44,265 bases of DNA from Acidobacteriota bacterium (GTDB taxonomy: Bacteria; Acidobacteriota; Terriglobia; Bryobacterales; Bryobacteraceae): assembly GCA_947470805.1 (NCBI GenBank), contig CANIVU010000073.1, positions 1-44,265 of the forward strand, given 5' to 3'. This document shows positions 8,299-16,486 of this stretch, in pieces. The notes below the pieces were generated by a model that did not search any database, was not told the DNA's origin, and was given only the letters and a program-made list of their open reading frames with translations. The translations under genes were made by a program, and so were the position numbers. The number at the start of each line of letters is the position of its first letter. Position 1 is the first letter of the stretch.

Positions 8299-8973
8299 AT
8301 GAGAAAAGACATCACCGTCGCCGCCACGCCGCGCCCTGCCCGGGGCAAGAATGAAGCCCGCCGCCTGCGGGTGAGTGGTCTTATGCCCGCGATCATCTAT
8401 GGCACCGGAAAGGATCCGGTTGCTGTTTCCGTGAATCCGAAGGAGGTCAACAAGATCCTCCATTCCTCGACCGGCCACAACACCATCTTCGATATGGCTG
8501 TTGACGGCGCCGCGGGCGAGCCGGTGATGGTCGTCGACTGGCAGTATCACCCTGTGAAGGGCAACCTGATGCATGTGGACCTGCTCCGCATCGATCTGGA
8601 AAAGCCGATCAAGGTCAGCGTTCCGGTGCACCTGAAGGGCGAGTCGGTGGGTGTCAAAATCCACGGCGGGTTGCTCGAAGTGGTCAACCGCGAAGTCGAA
8701 ATCGAAGTGCTGCCGAACGAGATCCCCGAGTTCTTCACGGTGGACGTCACCGACCTGGGTCTGAACCAGGGCGTCCGCGCCGGCGACCTTGCATTGTCCG
8801 CCTCCATGCGCCTGTTGGCCCCTGCCGAGAGCGTGCTGGTGCACGTGACCGCGCCGCGTAACGACGAATCGACCGCCGCCGCCGGCGCCGCCGAACCGGA
8901 AGTGGTGAAGGCCAAGGGTAAGAAGGATGACGCCGCGGCTCCTGCCGCCGGTGGCGATAAGAAGAAGAAGTAG
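8299..8973 (+). CDS. rplY: 50S ribosomal protein L25 (CTC/TL5 long form)
   Basis: Binds 5S rRNA in the large subunit. The 224-residue protein has the N-terminal L25 domain (ARGKNEARRLRVSGLMPAIIYG, then HNTIFDMAVDG and VVDWQYHPVKGNLMHVDLLRI) followed by the C-terminal beta domain of the CTC form (PVHLKGESVGVKIHGGLLEVV...EIPEFFTVDVTDL). It ends in an Ala/Lys-rich tail with four lysines. AGAGG precedes the ATG. pth starts six bases downstream, an arrangement common in bacteria. Confidence 0.95.
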   Translation: MRKDITVAATPRPARGKNEARRLRVSGLMPAIIYGTGKDPVAVSVNPKEVNKILHSSTGHNTIFDMAVDGAAGEPVMVVDWQYHPVKGNLMHVDLLRIDLEKPIKVSVPVHLKGESVGVKIHGGLLEVVNREVEIEVLPNEIPEFFTVDVTDLGLNQGVRAGDLALSASMRLLAPAESVLVHVTAPRNDESTAAAGAAEPEVVKAKGKKDDAAAPAAGGDKKKK

Positions 8974-8979
8974 TTTCTG

Positions 8980-9606
8980 GTGGCTGTGGAAGCGCAGGTG
9001 CGTGGTAGCGATGGGCCGCAGTGGCTCATCGCCGGGCTCGGGAATCCGGGTCCGGAGTATGACCTTACCTATCACAACCTGGGCTTCCTGGCCGTCGACC
9101 GCCTGGCCGAGTCGGCATCGATTCGCCTGACGCGGCCGGAATGCAAGGCGTATGTGGGGTCGGGCGTTGTTGCCGGATCTCAGGTGCTTCTGGCAAAACC
9201 GCAAACATTCATGAATTTAAGCGGCGGCTCTTTGCAGCCACTGCTGGCGAAATACATGCTCCCGCCGGAGCGGCTGATTCTGATCTACGATGAATTGGCG
9301 CTCGACTGGGGCTCGCTGCGAATCCGGTACAAAGGTTCCGCTGGTGGTCACAACGGCGTTACCTCGGTTATCCGCAGCGTGGGTAGCGAGAATTTCATTC
9401 GGGTCCGGTTGGGCATCCGGCCGGAGCACCCGATGAAAGATATGAAAGACTATGTGCTTTCCAAAGTCCGGAAAGTGCAAATGGAAACCTTGGATTCAAC
9501 ATTGGCGATTACTCGCCAGGCGGTTGAAACCATCATCACCGAAGGCGTCGAAAAGGCCATGACGAAACACAATCGTCGCGCCCAAGGTGCAAACGAGGAA
9601 CAATGA
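8980..9606 (+). CDS. pth: Peptidyl-tRNA hydrolase
   Basis: Releases peptides from peptidyl-tRNA that drops off the ribosome. The 208-residue sequence has GLGNPGPEYDLTYHNLGF with the catalytic His32, FMN (Asn79), the YDELALDWG acidic segment (Asp104) and GSAGGHNGVTS. A GTG start is used, six bases after rplY. The TGA overlaps the rpsF ATG as ATGA, so translation is probably coupled. Confidence 0.95.
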   Translation: MAVEAQVRGSDGPQWLIAGLGNPGPEYDLTYHNLGFLAVDRLAESASIRLTRPECKAYVGSGVVAGSQVLLAKPQTFMNLSGGSLQPLLAKYMLPPERLILIYDELALDWGSLRIRYKGSAGGHNGVTSVIRSVGSENFIRVRLGIRPEHPMKDMKDYVLSKVRKVQMETLDSTLAITRQAVETIITEGVEKAMTKHNRRAQGANEEQ

Positions 9607-10136
9607 GAACCTACGAACAACTGTTCATCGTCAATACGGCTGCTGCCGAAACCGATGTCGACGCGCTGCTCGAGCAGCTCAACGGCATCATCAAGGCAAG
9701 CGGCGGTGCGATTGACAAGACCGACAAATGGGGCGTGCGGAAGCTCGCCTATCGTGTAAACCGGCAAGCGGAAGGCTTTTATATCCTGCTTTCCTTCACC
9801 TGCGGCGCGCAGACCGTGCGCGAACTCGAACGCCGTCTCCGCGTCGCCGACATCGTGATGAAGTACATCACGGTGCGCCTGGACGAACGGATGAAGCGCG
9901 TTGTGAAGCGGCAGAAGCGGCGTGAAAAGCGTCTGGCTCGCAAGCCCCAGTTGAGCGCTCCGGCCGCCCCGGCCGCGCTTCCCGGTGCTCCGCCTCCCAG
10001 CCCCGGCGCCGTTCCTGGTGCCCCGGCTCCTGGCGCGCCGATGCCGGCCGCTCCGGAAGCGCCCGCCGTTGAGACCCCCGTGGTTGAGACCCCCGTCGTC
10101 GAAGCAGCTCCGGCCGCTGAGACCACCGAAAGCTAA
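9603..10136 (+). CDS. rpsF: 30S ribosomal protein S6 with Ala/Pro-rich C-terminal extension
   Basis: Small-subunit protein that pairs with S18 in the platform. Residues 1 to about 110 match S6: [13 protein letters not shown] at the start, [25 protein letters not shown] and the basic stretch [15 protein letters not shown]. The remaining 65 or so residues are a low-complexity Ala/Pro/Gly tail ending in short repeats of VETPVVE. S6 is usually 95-135 residues, so the 177-residue length comes from this tail. It overlaps pth by four bases and precedes rpsR; no ssb lies between them. Confidence 0.95.
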   Translation: MRTYEQLFIVNTAAAETDVDALLEQLNGIIKASGGAIDKTDKWGVRKLAYRVNRQAEGFYILLSFTCGAQTVRELERRLRVADIVMKYITVRLDERMKRVVKRQKRREKRLARKPQLSAPAAPAALPGAPPPSPGAVPGAPAPGAPMPAAPEAPAVETPVVETPVVEAAPAAETTES

Positions 10137-10162
10137 CAGGAAAGGTCAAAGAGGATATATAT

Positions 10163-10465
10163 ATGGCTGAGACCAAAGGTGGTCGTCCGATCGCTGCCTC
10201 GCAGCGCCCCACGGGTGGGGATAAAGCCCTGGTTCCCGGGAAGAAGCAGTTCTTCCGCCGGAAGAAAGTGTGCCGTTTCTGTGTGGAGAAGATCGACTTC
10301 ATCGACTACAAAGAAGTGAAGATGCTGTCGGCTTTCATCTCCGAAAAAGGCAAGATTACTCCACGCCGCATCTCCGGCGTCTGCACCATTCATCAGCGGC
10401 TGCTGACCGGGGCCATCAAACAGTCCCGTAACATCGCCCTGCTGCCCTTCTCCACGGCGGTCTAG
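10163..10465 (+). CDS. rpsR: 30S ribosomal protein S18
   Basis: Small-subunit platform protein and partner of S6. The 100-residue product carries the S18 core: [63 protein letters not shown] in pieces recognisable across bacteria. The cysteines in CRFC and VCTIH indicate the metal-binding form. AGAGGA precedes the ATG. It lies 26 bases after rpsF and 33 before rplI. Confidence 0.96.
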   Translation: MAETKGGRPIAASQRPTGGDKALVPGKKQFFRRKKVCRFCVEKIDFIDYKEVKMLSAFISEKGKITPRRISGVCTIHQRLLTGAIKQSRNIALLPFSTAV

Positions 10466-10498
10466 TCCCGCCCGATCCGTACATTCGAGGAATCCATC

Positions 10499-10945
10499 AT
10501 GGAAGTTATCTTGAGAGAAGACGTCGAAAAACTCGGTTCGCGTGGCCAGCTGGTCTCGGTCGCCGCGGGTTTTGCGCGTAATTTTTTGTTGCCGAAGCGG
10601 CTTGCTGTTGCCGCCACGGACGCCAATAAGAAGATTGTGGAACAGGAACGCCAGGCTGCTCTTCGCCGCGAGGCCAAGGAAGCCAACGAAGCCGCTGAAC
10701 TGGCCAAGCTGATTGCGCCGGTGGTGATTACCATCGCGCAGAAGGCTGGCGAGAACGATCAGCTGTTCGGTTCGGTCACCTCCGGCGACATCGCCGCGAA
10801 GCTGGAAGAACTGAAGTTCCACATCGATAAGAAGAAGATCGTGCTGCATGATCCGATCAAGCAGCTCGGCGAATACGACGTCACCATTAAGCTTCACCGC
10901 GAGGTGTCGGTCGATATCAAAGTCAACGTCGTCAAGGAAGACTAA
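10499..10945 (+). CDS. rplI: 50S ribosomal protein L9
   Basis: Large-subunit protein near the L1 stalk. The N-terminal domain MEVILREDVEKLGSRGQLVSVAAGFARNFLLPKRLA is unmistakable, followed by the long connecting helix (about 45-75) and a C-terminal domain with LFGSVTSGDIA and REVSVDIKVNVV. At 148 residues the length is normal. GAGGAAT precedes the ATG. It is the last gene before a strong hairpin terminator. Confidence 0.97.
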   Translation: MEVILREDVEKLGSRGQLVSVAAGFARNFLLPKRLAVAATDANKKIVEQERQAALRREAKEANEAAELAKLIAPVVITIAQKAGENDQLFGSVTSGDIAAKLEELKFHIDKKKIVLHDPIKQLGEYDVTIKLHREVSVDIKVNVVKED

Positions 10946-10969
10946 CTTCCGGTCGCGATGTTATCTTAG

Positions 10970-11010
10970 ACGGCCCGCCTTGCGTACCCCGCAGGCGGGC
11001 CGTTCTGTTA
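10970..11010 (+). terminator. Rho-independent terminator after rplI
   Basis: A perfect 10-bp stem (ACGGCCCGCC at 10970-10979 and its complement at 10994-11003) with a 14-base loop is followed by TCTGTTACTT. The T content is modest, but the stem is strong and directly follows the ribosomal protein run. It probably ends the transcript that includes pth, rpsF, rpsR and rplI. Confidence 0.7.
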
Positions 11011-11038
11011 CTTGACCTATATTCTGGAGAGGAACCGT

Positions 11039-11782
11039 ATGGCTTACTTTGATCTAACCGGGCAGACCGCGATTGTCACCGGTGGCGCGAGCGGTATCGG
11101 GTTGGCGATTTCCCGCCGCCTGGCCACTGCCGGTGCCACGGTCGCCGTTGCCGACATGAATCTGGCCGCGGCCGAAGAGGCTGCCGCCTCCATCCCCGGC
11201 GCCTTTGCCGTGCAGGTGGACGTTTCCGATTGGGCTTCGGTGGAGGCCGCCTGGGCCGCCGTCATCGCCAAAACGGGCCGCATCCACATCCTGGTGAACA
11301 ACGCGGGGGTCGCCGGCAAGGCCGCTCCGCTGTGGGAACAGGACTACGCCGACTGGACCAAGTGCATCCGCGTCAACATGGATGGCGTCTGGAACGGCTG
11401 CAAAGCCGCCGTCAGCCACATGCGCGAGCACAAGTACGGCCGGATTGTCTCCATCGCCTCGGTCGCTGGCAAAGACGGCAACCCGAACATGACCGCGTAT
11501 TCGGCTACCAAGGCCGCCGTGATCGGCTTCACCAAGTCCCTTGGCAAGGAAGTGGCCACTGACGGGATCTGTGTGAACGCTGTGGCCCCGGCCGTGGTGC
11601 GCACCGCCATTTTGGACCAACTTACGCCGGAGCAAGTGAAGTACATGACCGATAAGATTCCGATGCGCCGCACGGGCGAACCGGAAGAGATCGCCGCCGT
11701 TGTGCACTTCCTGTCCAGCCCCGATTGCAGCTTCGTCACCGCCCAAACCTACGACGCCTCCGGCGGCCGTAGCACTTACTAA
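11039..11782 (+). CDS. SDR-family NAD(P)-dependent dehydrogenase
   Basis: A classical short-chain dehydrogenase/reductase of 247 residues. It shows the nucleotide-binding TGGASGIG, the NNAG motif, the catalytic Ser (IVSIASVAG) and YSATK (Tyr and Lys of the active site). The substrate cannot be read from sequence; the overall look, with the terminal SGGRSTY, recalls FabG-like enzymes and dehydrogenases of deoxy-sugar acid catabolism. The ATG at 11039 has GGAGAGGA just upstream and is preferred over an in-frame TTG at 11012. The HEAT-repeat gene follows after 15 bases. Confidence 0.85.
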   Translation: MAYFDLTGQTAIVTGGASGIGLAISRRLATAGATVAVADMNLAAAEEAAASIPGAFAVQVDVSDWASVEAAWAAVIAKTGRIHILVNNAGVAGKAAPLWEQDYADWTKCIRVNMDGVWNGCKAAVSHMREHKYGRIVSIASVAGKDGNPNMTAYSATKAAVIGFTKSLGKEVATDGICVNAVAPAVVRTAILDQLTPEQVKYMTDKIPMRRTGEPEEIAAVVHFLSSPDCSFVTAQTYDASGGRSTY

Positions 11783-11797
11783 CCAAAAGGAATCATC

Positions 11798-13201
11798 ATG
11801 TTACTTACTCCGGATCGCTACGCCGAAACTTCCACCGAGGAGCTGCTTACCGAGGCGTCACTGGGACGCATTGGCGTGGATCACGCCTGGGTGAAGGCGC
11901 TGCTGGCGCGCGATCCGGAGGAGACGGCCGAGGCTTTGGCCGCCTTCTATCTGGACATGGATGAGGAGATCCGGATCGACCTCAGCGCGGAGATCTTCCA
12001 CGTGCTGCGGGCGTTGCGTTCGACGGCGGCGATTCCGGTCTACGTCGATCTGCTGCATGACGCCGACGACGATGATCCGAGCGAGATCTACGAAGCGCTG
12101 GCCGAGCTTGGCGCCGCGGCGATTGATCCGCTGCTGGTGCTGCACGCCGAAGCGGGCCCGGAATCGCAGGTCAACGTGGAGTTCCTGCTGGCCGGTTTGC
12201 GGGTCGATGATCCGCGTATCGACGCATTGCTGGAGGCGCGATTGGCGTCCGATCCGGCTGATGCGGCGATCAATATCAGCTTGTACGGCAAGGCATCATT
12301 CAAAGAGCGGATCGAGGCGAGGATCGCCTCGCTCGATCCGGCTTCGGAGTCCTTTGCCCACGACAAACACGAGTTGGAGTTCGCCATCGATCAATTGGCC
12401 GCGGTGACGATTCCCGACGCGCCCCCGCCGTTCGACGTCTACGACGCCTTCCCGGAGGTCGCCCCGCCGGTGTTCGATGTGCTGGAACCGGTGGAGATGC
12501 TGGCCTATCTGGAGCATCCGGATGCCGAGACGCGCCGTCACGCCGTCGAAAGCCTGGGCAACGAGCAGTTGGAAGAAGAAGACCTGGCCAAGATCGTCGT
12601 CCTGGCCGAAAGCGACCCGGAGGTGAGCGTCCGTGCGCAGGCCTGGCAGTCGCTGGCCGCCGCCATCGAAGACCCCGCCATTCGCGCCAAGATCGAAGAA
12701 AAGTTCGCCGATACCGGAGCGCCCTCCACCGAACGCGCCGGTGCCGCCTGCGCGCTGGCCGAAGGCGTCATTAGCGATGAACTGGTGGCAGGGTTGAAAG
12801 AGTTCTATCTGGACCCGGCTACCCGCGCCATGGCGCTGAAGGCCATGTGGCACAGCTTGGACAAGCGGTTTGCCGAGCACTTCCCGCCGCATTTGGAAGA
12901 TGAAGATAAGGAAGTCCAGCGCCAGGCCATCTGGGGCGCGGGCTACCTGGGTATCGGCCACGCGGCCGGCGCGTTGGAAAAGCTGTTCGAAGATCCGGAT
13001 GTGCGCGACCACGCGCTGTTTGCCTACGCCCTGAGCTGCCCCGGCGAAGTGAGCCGCGGCCGCGCCAAGAGCATGTACAAGAAGATTTTCGATCTGGCCG
13101 GCGGACTGAGCGCCGAAGAGGTGGAGATCGTCGAATCGGGGATCGATCAACGGCTGTCCATGCACGGGCTCGACCCGGTATTTCATCCCCACCACCACTA
13201 A
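11798..13201 (+). CDS. HEAT-repeat protein of unknown function
   Basis: A 467-residue, acidic, all-helical protein without signal peptide or membrane segments. Helical pairs typical of HEAT repeats recur, for example around 95-115 (IYEALAELGAAAIDPLL), 238-256 (LEHPDAETRRHAVESLG), 272-290 (DPEVSVRAQAWQSLAAA) and 370-400 (DKEVQRQAIWGAGYLGIG). HEAT arrays serve as scaffolds for protein binding. The C-terminus ends HPHHH, a possible metal-binding tail. AAAAGGAAT precedes the ATG. Neither the sequence nor the neighbouring SDR reveals a specific role. Confidence 0.8.
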   Translation: MLLTPDRYAETSTEELLTEASLGRIGVDHAWVKALLARDPEETAEALAAFYLDMDEEIRIDLSAEIFHVLRALRSTAAIPVYVDLLHDADDDDPSEIYEALAELGAAAIDPLLVLHAEAGPESQVNVEFLLAGLRVDDPRIDALLEARLASDPADAAINISLYGKASFKERIEARIASLDPASESFAHDKHELEFAIDQLAAVTIPDAPPPFDVYDAFPEVAPPVFDVLEPVEMLAYLEHPDAETRRHAVESLGNEQLEEEDLAKIVVLAESDPEVSVRAQAWQSLAAAIEDPAIRAKIEEKFADTGAPSTERAGAACALAEGVISDELVAGLKEFYLDPATRAMALKAMWHSLDKRFAEHFPPHLEDEDKEVQRQAIWGAGYLGIGHAAGALEKLFEDPDVRDHALFAYALSCPGEVSRGRAKSMYKKIFDLAGGLSAEEVEIVESGIDQRLSMHGLDPVFHPHHH

Positions 13202-13266
13202 AAAACTGGCGGGAGGGGTGAAACATATACAATGGCGGTAGCGTCCCTTCAGACGCGGAGTTCAAT

Positions 13267-14466
13267 GTGCCAGCTGTACGTGTTGCCTATTTTGCCGATT
13301 CCTTCCACGAAGTGAATGGCATGGCGCGCACAAGTCGTGAATTAGACGGCTTTGCGCGCCGTACAGGCATGCCGTTTTTGTGTGTGCGTGTTGGGGATGT
13401 TACTAAGTACAGCGCCGAGGGTTCGACGGCGGTGCTCGAACTGCGCCGCGCGTCGACTTCGATTCCGGTTGATAAAGACCTGTCGTTCGACCCGCTGCTG
13501 GGCCGGCATCTGCTGCGCGTTCGCAACGCTTTGCGCCGGTTTAAGCCGGATGTGATTCATGTAACGGGACCGGGCGATATCGGCTTGATGGGTGTCTATC
13601 TCGCCTATCACTACAACATTCCTTTGGTGGCAAGTTGGCATAATAACCTGCACGAACTGGCCGCGCACCGGCTCCATATCATTTTGGAACATCCGTTATT
13701 TAGTTTTCTTCCGAAGGCCTACGCCGACTTCGTAACACTTCTTACGGAGCGCGGGGCATTGGAAGGCGTGTCGTTATTCTATAAGTTGGCTTCCGCGCTA
13801 TTTGCGCCGAATCCGGATCTGGTGCAGATGCTGGGCGAGCGCACGGGCAAGCCGGTGCACCTGATGCCGCGCGGCGTCGATACCGAATTGTTCAGCCCCT
13901 CCAAGCGGTTCCGCCAGGATGGCGCGTTCACGCTCGGCTTCGCCGGACGTCTGCAGCCGGAAAAGAACGTCCGACTTCTGGTCGACCTGCAGAAGCAGTT
14001 GCCGCAGGGCAATCACCGGTTTTTGATTGTGGGCGACGGGTTTGAGCGGACCTACCTGACGCGGCGGTTGCGGCGGGCTGAGTTTACGGGCTTCCTGGAC
14101 GGGGAACCGCTGGCGGAGGCCTATGCCAGTATGGACCTGTTCGTGTATCCCTCCTGTACCGATACGTACGGAACCGCGGTGCAGGAAGCGCTTGCCTGCG
14201 GCGTGCCGGCGGTGGTGCGGGATCAGGGCGGGCCGCGGTATCTGATTGAGTCCGGGGTCAATGGTTTCGTCGCTCGTTCGGATGCCCACTTCATTCGGAG
14301 TGTGGTCCAATTGATGGAAGATCCGACCCGGCTTCCCGGGCTGCGCCGCGAAGCGCGCGAGTCGGCCTGCCGCACCAGTTGGGACTCCATCTGCGCGGCG
14401 GTGTGGGAAATCTATGATCGTGTTCCGCGCCATGAATTCGCGCCCGCTTCCGCTCTGTTGCACTAA
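13267..14466 (+). CDS. Glycosyltransferase family 4 protein
   Basis: A GT-B fold retaining glycosyltransferase of 399 residues. The N-terminal acceptor domain has VAYFADSFHEVNGMARTSREL and DVIHVTGPGDIGLMG; the C-terminal nucleotide-sugar domain has GFAGRLQPEKNVRLLVDL, FLIVGDGFERTYL and the GT4 end motif DTYGTAVQEALACGVPAVV (about 299-317). Such enzymes often transfer mannose or glucose to lipids or polysaccharides; the donor and acceptor are not evident. It starts with GTG, supported by GGAG eight bases upstream. It stands apart from other polysaccharide genes. Confidence 0.88.
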   Translation: MPAVRVAYFADSFHEVNGMARTSRELDGFARRTGMPFLCVRVGDVTKYSAEGSTAVLELRRASTSIPVDKDLSFDPLLGRHLLRVRNALRRFKPDVIHVTGPGDIGLMGVYLAYHYNIPLVASWHNNLHELAAHRLHIILEHPLFSFLPKAYADFVTLLTERGALEGVSLFYKLASALFAPNPDLVQMLGERTGKPVHLMPRGVDTELFSPSKRFRQDGAFTLGFAGRLQPEKNVRLLVDLQKQLPQGNHRFLIVGDGFERTYLTRRLRRAEFTGFLDGEPLAEAYASMDLFVYPSCTDTYGTAVQEALACGVPAVVRDQGGPRYLIESGVNGFVARSDAHFIRSVVQLMEDPTRLPGLRREARESACRTSWDSICAAVWEIYDRVPRHEFAPASALLH

Positions 14467-14507
14467 TTCAGGCCCTGTTTGGGTACGATAGGACTCAACG
14501 CGTTTTC

Positions 14508-15893
14508 ATGGCTTCTTCCACACAACCTCAAGGGCTGCTACGGCAAATCGGCCTGCTGAGCGCTACGGCGCTGGTGTTTTCCAACATGATCGGAACCGGG
14601 ATCTTCACGACTACCGGGTTCCTGGCCGGTGACCTGGGCGATCCGCTATTGGTGATCGGCATCTGGGGCGTGGGCGCGCTGATCGCGCTGGCCGGCGCAC
14701 TGTGTTACTCCGAACTGGGCATCAACTTCCCCAGCTCCGGCGGCGAATATGTCTACCTCACCGAAGCCTACGGGCCCACCTGGGGGTTCATGGACGGCTG
14801 GGTTTCCTTCTTCGCCGGGTTTTCGGCGCCCGTCGCGCTGGCGGCGTTGGCATTTTCCGAATACCTCAGTTACGTCTTTCCAATGCTGAAGTCGACGAAT
14901 ACGATGTCGGTGGGACCGCTCGAAATCGGCCCGGCGCAGCTGACGGCGAGCGCGCTGATCGTCGTCTTCACCATCATCAATTTCTTCGGCATCCAGTTTG
15001 TCAGCGGCGTGCAGAACGTGCTTTCCGGGCTGAAACTGGCGGTGTTGGCGGGGTTCCTGGTGCTGGGGTTCACGGTGGGCAAAGGCGACTGGTCCAACTT
15101 CTCGCAACATGCCGTGCGGACCTCGACCGCCCCGCTTTGGGAACAGTTCGCCACCAGCCTGATCTTCATCTTCGTCGCCTATTCCGGTTGGAACGCCGCC
15201 ACCTACGTGGCCGAAGAGCTGCGTCAACCGGAAAAGACGCTGCCCAAGGCGCTTACTCTCGGCACCGTCTTCGTGGCGATTCTCTACGCGCTGCTGAATC
15301 TGCTCTATATCTATGCCACGCCGCTCGAGAACATGAAGGGCGTATTGCGCGTCGGCTCACAGGCCTCCGAACGGCTGTTCGGCGCCGACGTCGCCTCGCT
15401 CTTCAGTCTGCTAATGGCGGCCGGGTTGCTGGCCTCGGTCAACGCTCTGGTGACCATCGGGCCGCGCGTCTACTATGCGATGGCGAAGAACCGCGCGTTC
15501 TTTCCGGCCGCGGCGCAGGTGCACGCCAAGTGGCGGACACCGATTTTTTCGATTGCCATCCAGGGCGTCTGCGCGGTGTTCATGTGTCTGACGCCGTTCC
15601 GCGATCTGATGTTCTATGTCGGGTTCCTCTTGAATGCCTTCGCCTCGCTCGCCGTGGCGTCCCTGTTTGTGTTTCGGAAGCGGGCGGGGTGGCGGAAGCT
15701 GCCGGTTGTCAGTTTTGCCTGGCCGCTGCTGCCGGTGTTCTTCCTTGTCTGTTGCGCGTGGGTGGCGGTGTCCGGGTTGTTGCTGCGCCCGTCGGTGTCG
15801 TTGACGGCGTTGGCCACGGTGGCGCTGGGCGCGTTGGTCTACAAAATAGTTCTGGCGCCGAAGCCGGCCGCTGAGGTGGCAGGTAAGGCGTAA
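14508..15893 (+). CDS. APC-family amino acid permease
   Basis: An inner-membrane transporter of 461 residues with about twelve hydrophobic segments. The first helix holds the APC signature FSNMIGTGIFTTTGFLAG (unwound TM1 with GTGIF), followed by ALCYSELGINFPSSGGEYVYL. The middle has FVAYSGWNAATYVAEELRQPEKTLPKAL, typical of the LAT/APC group. The cargo is probably an amino acid, without further resolution. It begins 41 bases after the glycosyltransferase on the same strand; no clear Shine-Dalgarno lies close to the ATG. Confidence 0.88.
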   Translation: MASSTQPQGLLRQIGLLSATALVFSNMIGTGIFTTTGFLAGDLGDPLLVIGIWGVGALIALAGALCYSELGINFPSSGGEYVYLTEAYGPTWGFMDGWVSFFAGFSAPVALAALAFSEYLSYVFPMLKSTNTMSVGPLEIGPAQLTASALIVVFTIINFFGIQFVSGVQNVLSGLKLAVLAGFLVLGFTVGKGDWSNFSQHAVRTSTAPLWEQFATSLIFIFVAYSGWNAATYVAEELRQPEKTLPKALTLGTVFVAILYALLNLLYIYATPLENMKGVLRVGSQASERLFGADVASLFSLLMAAGLLASVNALVTIGPRVYYAMAKNRAFFPAAAQVHAKWRTPIFSIAIQGVCAVFMCLTPFRDLMFYVGFLLNAFASLAVASLFVFRKRAGWRKLPVVSFAWPLLPVFFLVCCAWVAVSGLLLRPSVSLTALATVALGALVYKIVLAPKPAAEVAGKA

Positions 15894-15934
15894 GCCCGAG
15901 AGACTTGGCCGCCGGTTGTTGCTACCCTCGGACC

Positions 15935-16405
15935 ATGCTGGCGAGAATAGCGATCTTCGCGATATTGGCGGGTTGCGGGGCGCCGCTGCCGGCCGTGGAC
16001 TTTTCCGGGTCCTGGGTCCTGGCTGTGGCGAAGAGCGAGTTTGGGCGGGCGAATCCGCCGCAGGCGCTGTCGATGGTGGTACGGCAAAGTGAGAAACAGT
16101 TGATGGTTGAGTCGACGCTTGTCGATGGCCGTGGGGCGACGACCAGCAGCTATGCTCTCGATCTGACCGGCAAGGAAGCCGAAAACGTTATGCGCGGCAA
16201 CAAGGTGGTTTCCGTGTCGACGTGGCGCGGGCCGATGCTGCATGTGAAGGCGAAAGCCTCGGTGCAGGGCGCGGAGATCAAGACCGTCGATCAGTGGCAG
16301 TTAGAGGACGGCGGACGTGTCTTGACCGTGTACCGGACGGCGATAACGCCGAATGGCGAGATCGAACAGCGCTACGTTTACGAAAAGGCCCTAGCCAAGC
16401 CCTAA
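15935..16405 (+). CDS. Small putative lipoprotein, unknown function
   Basis: A 156-residue product from the ATG at 15935. The first residues, MLARIAIFAILAGC, form a short lipoprotein-type signal with an LAGC lipobox; cleavage before Cys14 would leave an acylated periplasmic protein. The body is predicted to be beta-rich (DFSGSWVLAVAKSEFG, then strands up to YRTAITPNGEIEQRYVYEKA). The opening, FSGSWxL, is common in secreted acidobacterial proteins of unknown role. An upstream in-frame TTG would add ten residues but spoil the signal. No functional link to the flanking genes is evident. Confidence 0.7.
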   Translation: MLARIAIFAILAGCGAPLPAVDFSGSWVLAVAKSEFGRANPPQALSMVVRQSEKQLMVESTLVDGRGATTSSYALDLTGKEAENVMRGNKVVSVSTWRGPMLHVKAKASVQGAEIKTVDQWQLEDGGRVLTVYRTAITPNGEIEQRYVYEKALAKP

Positions 16406-16486
16406 GGTGTATACCCTTCGGGGATAGTGTCTATGCTCGATTCGTCCGGGCGTAGAAGCATGTTTGAATGAGGTTGCGGATCCCTT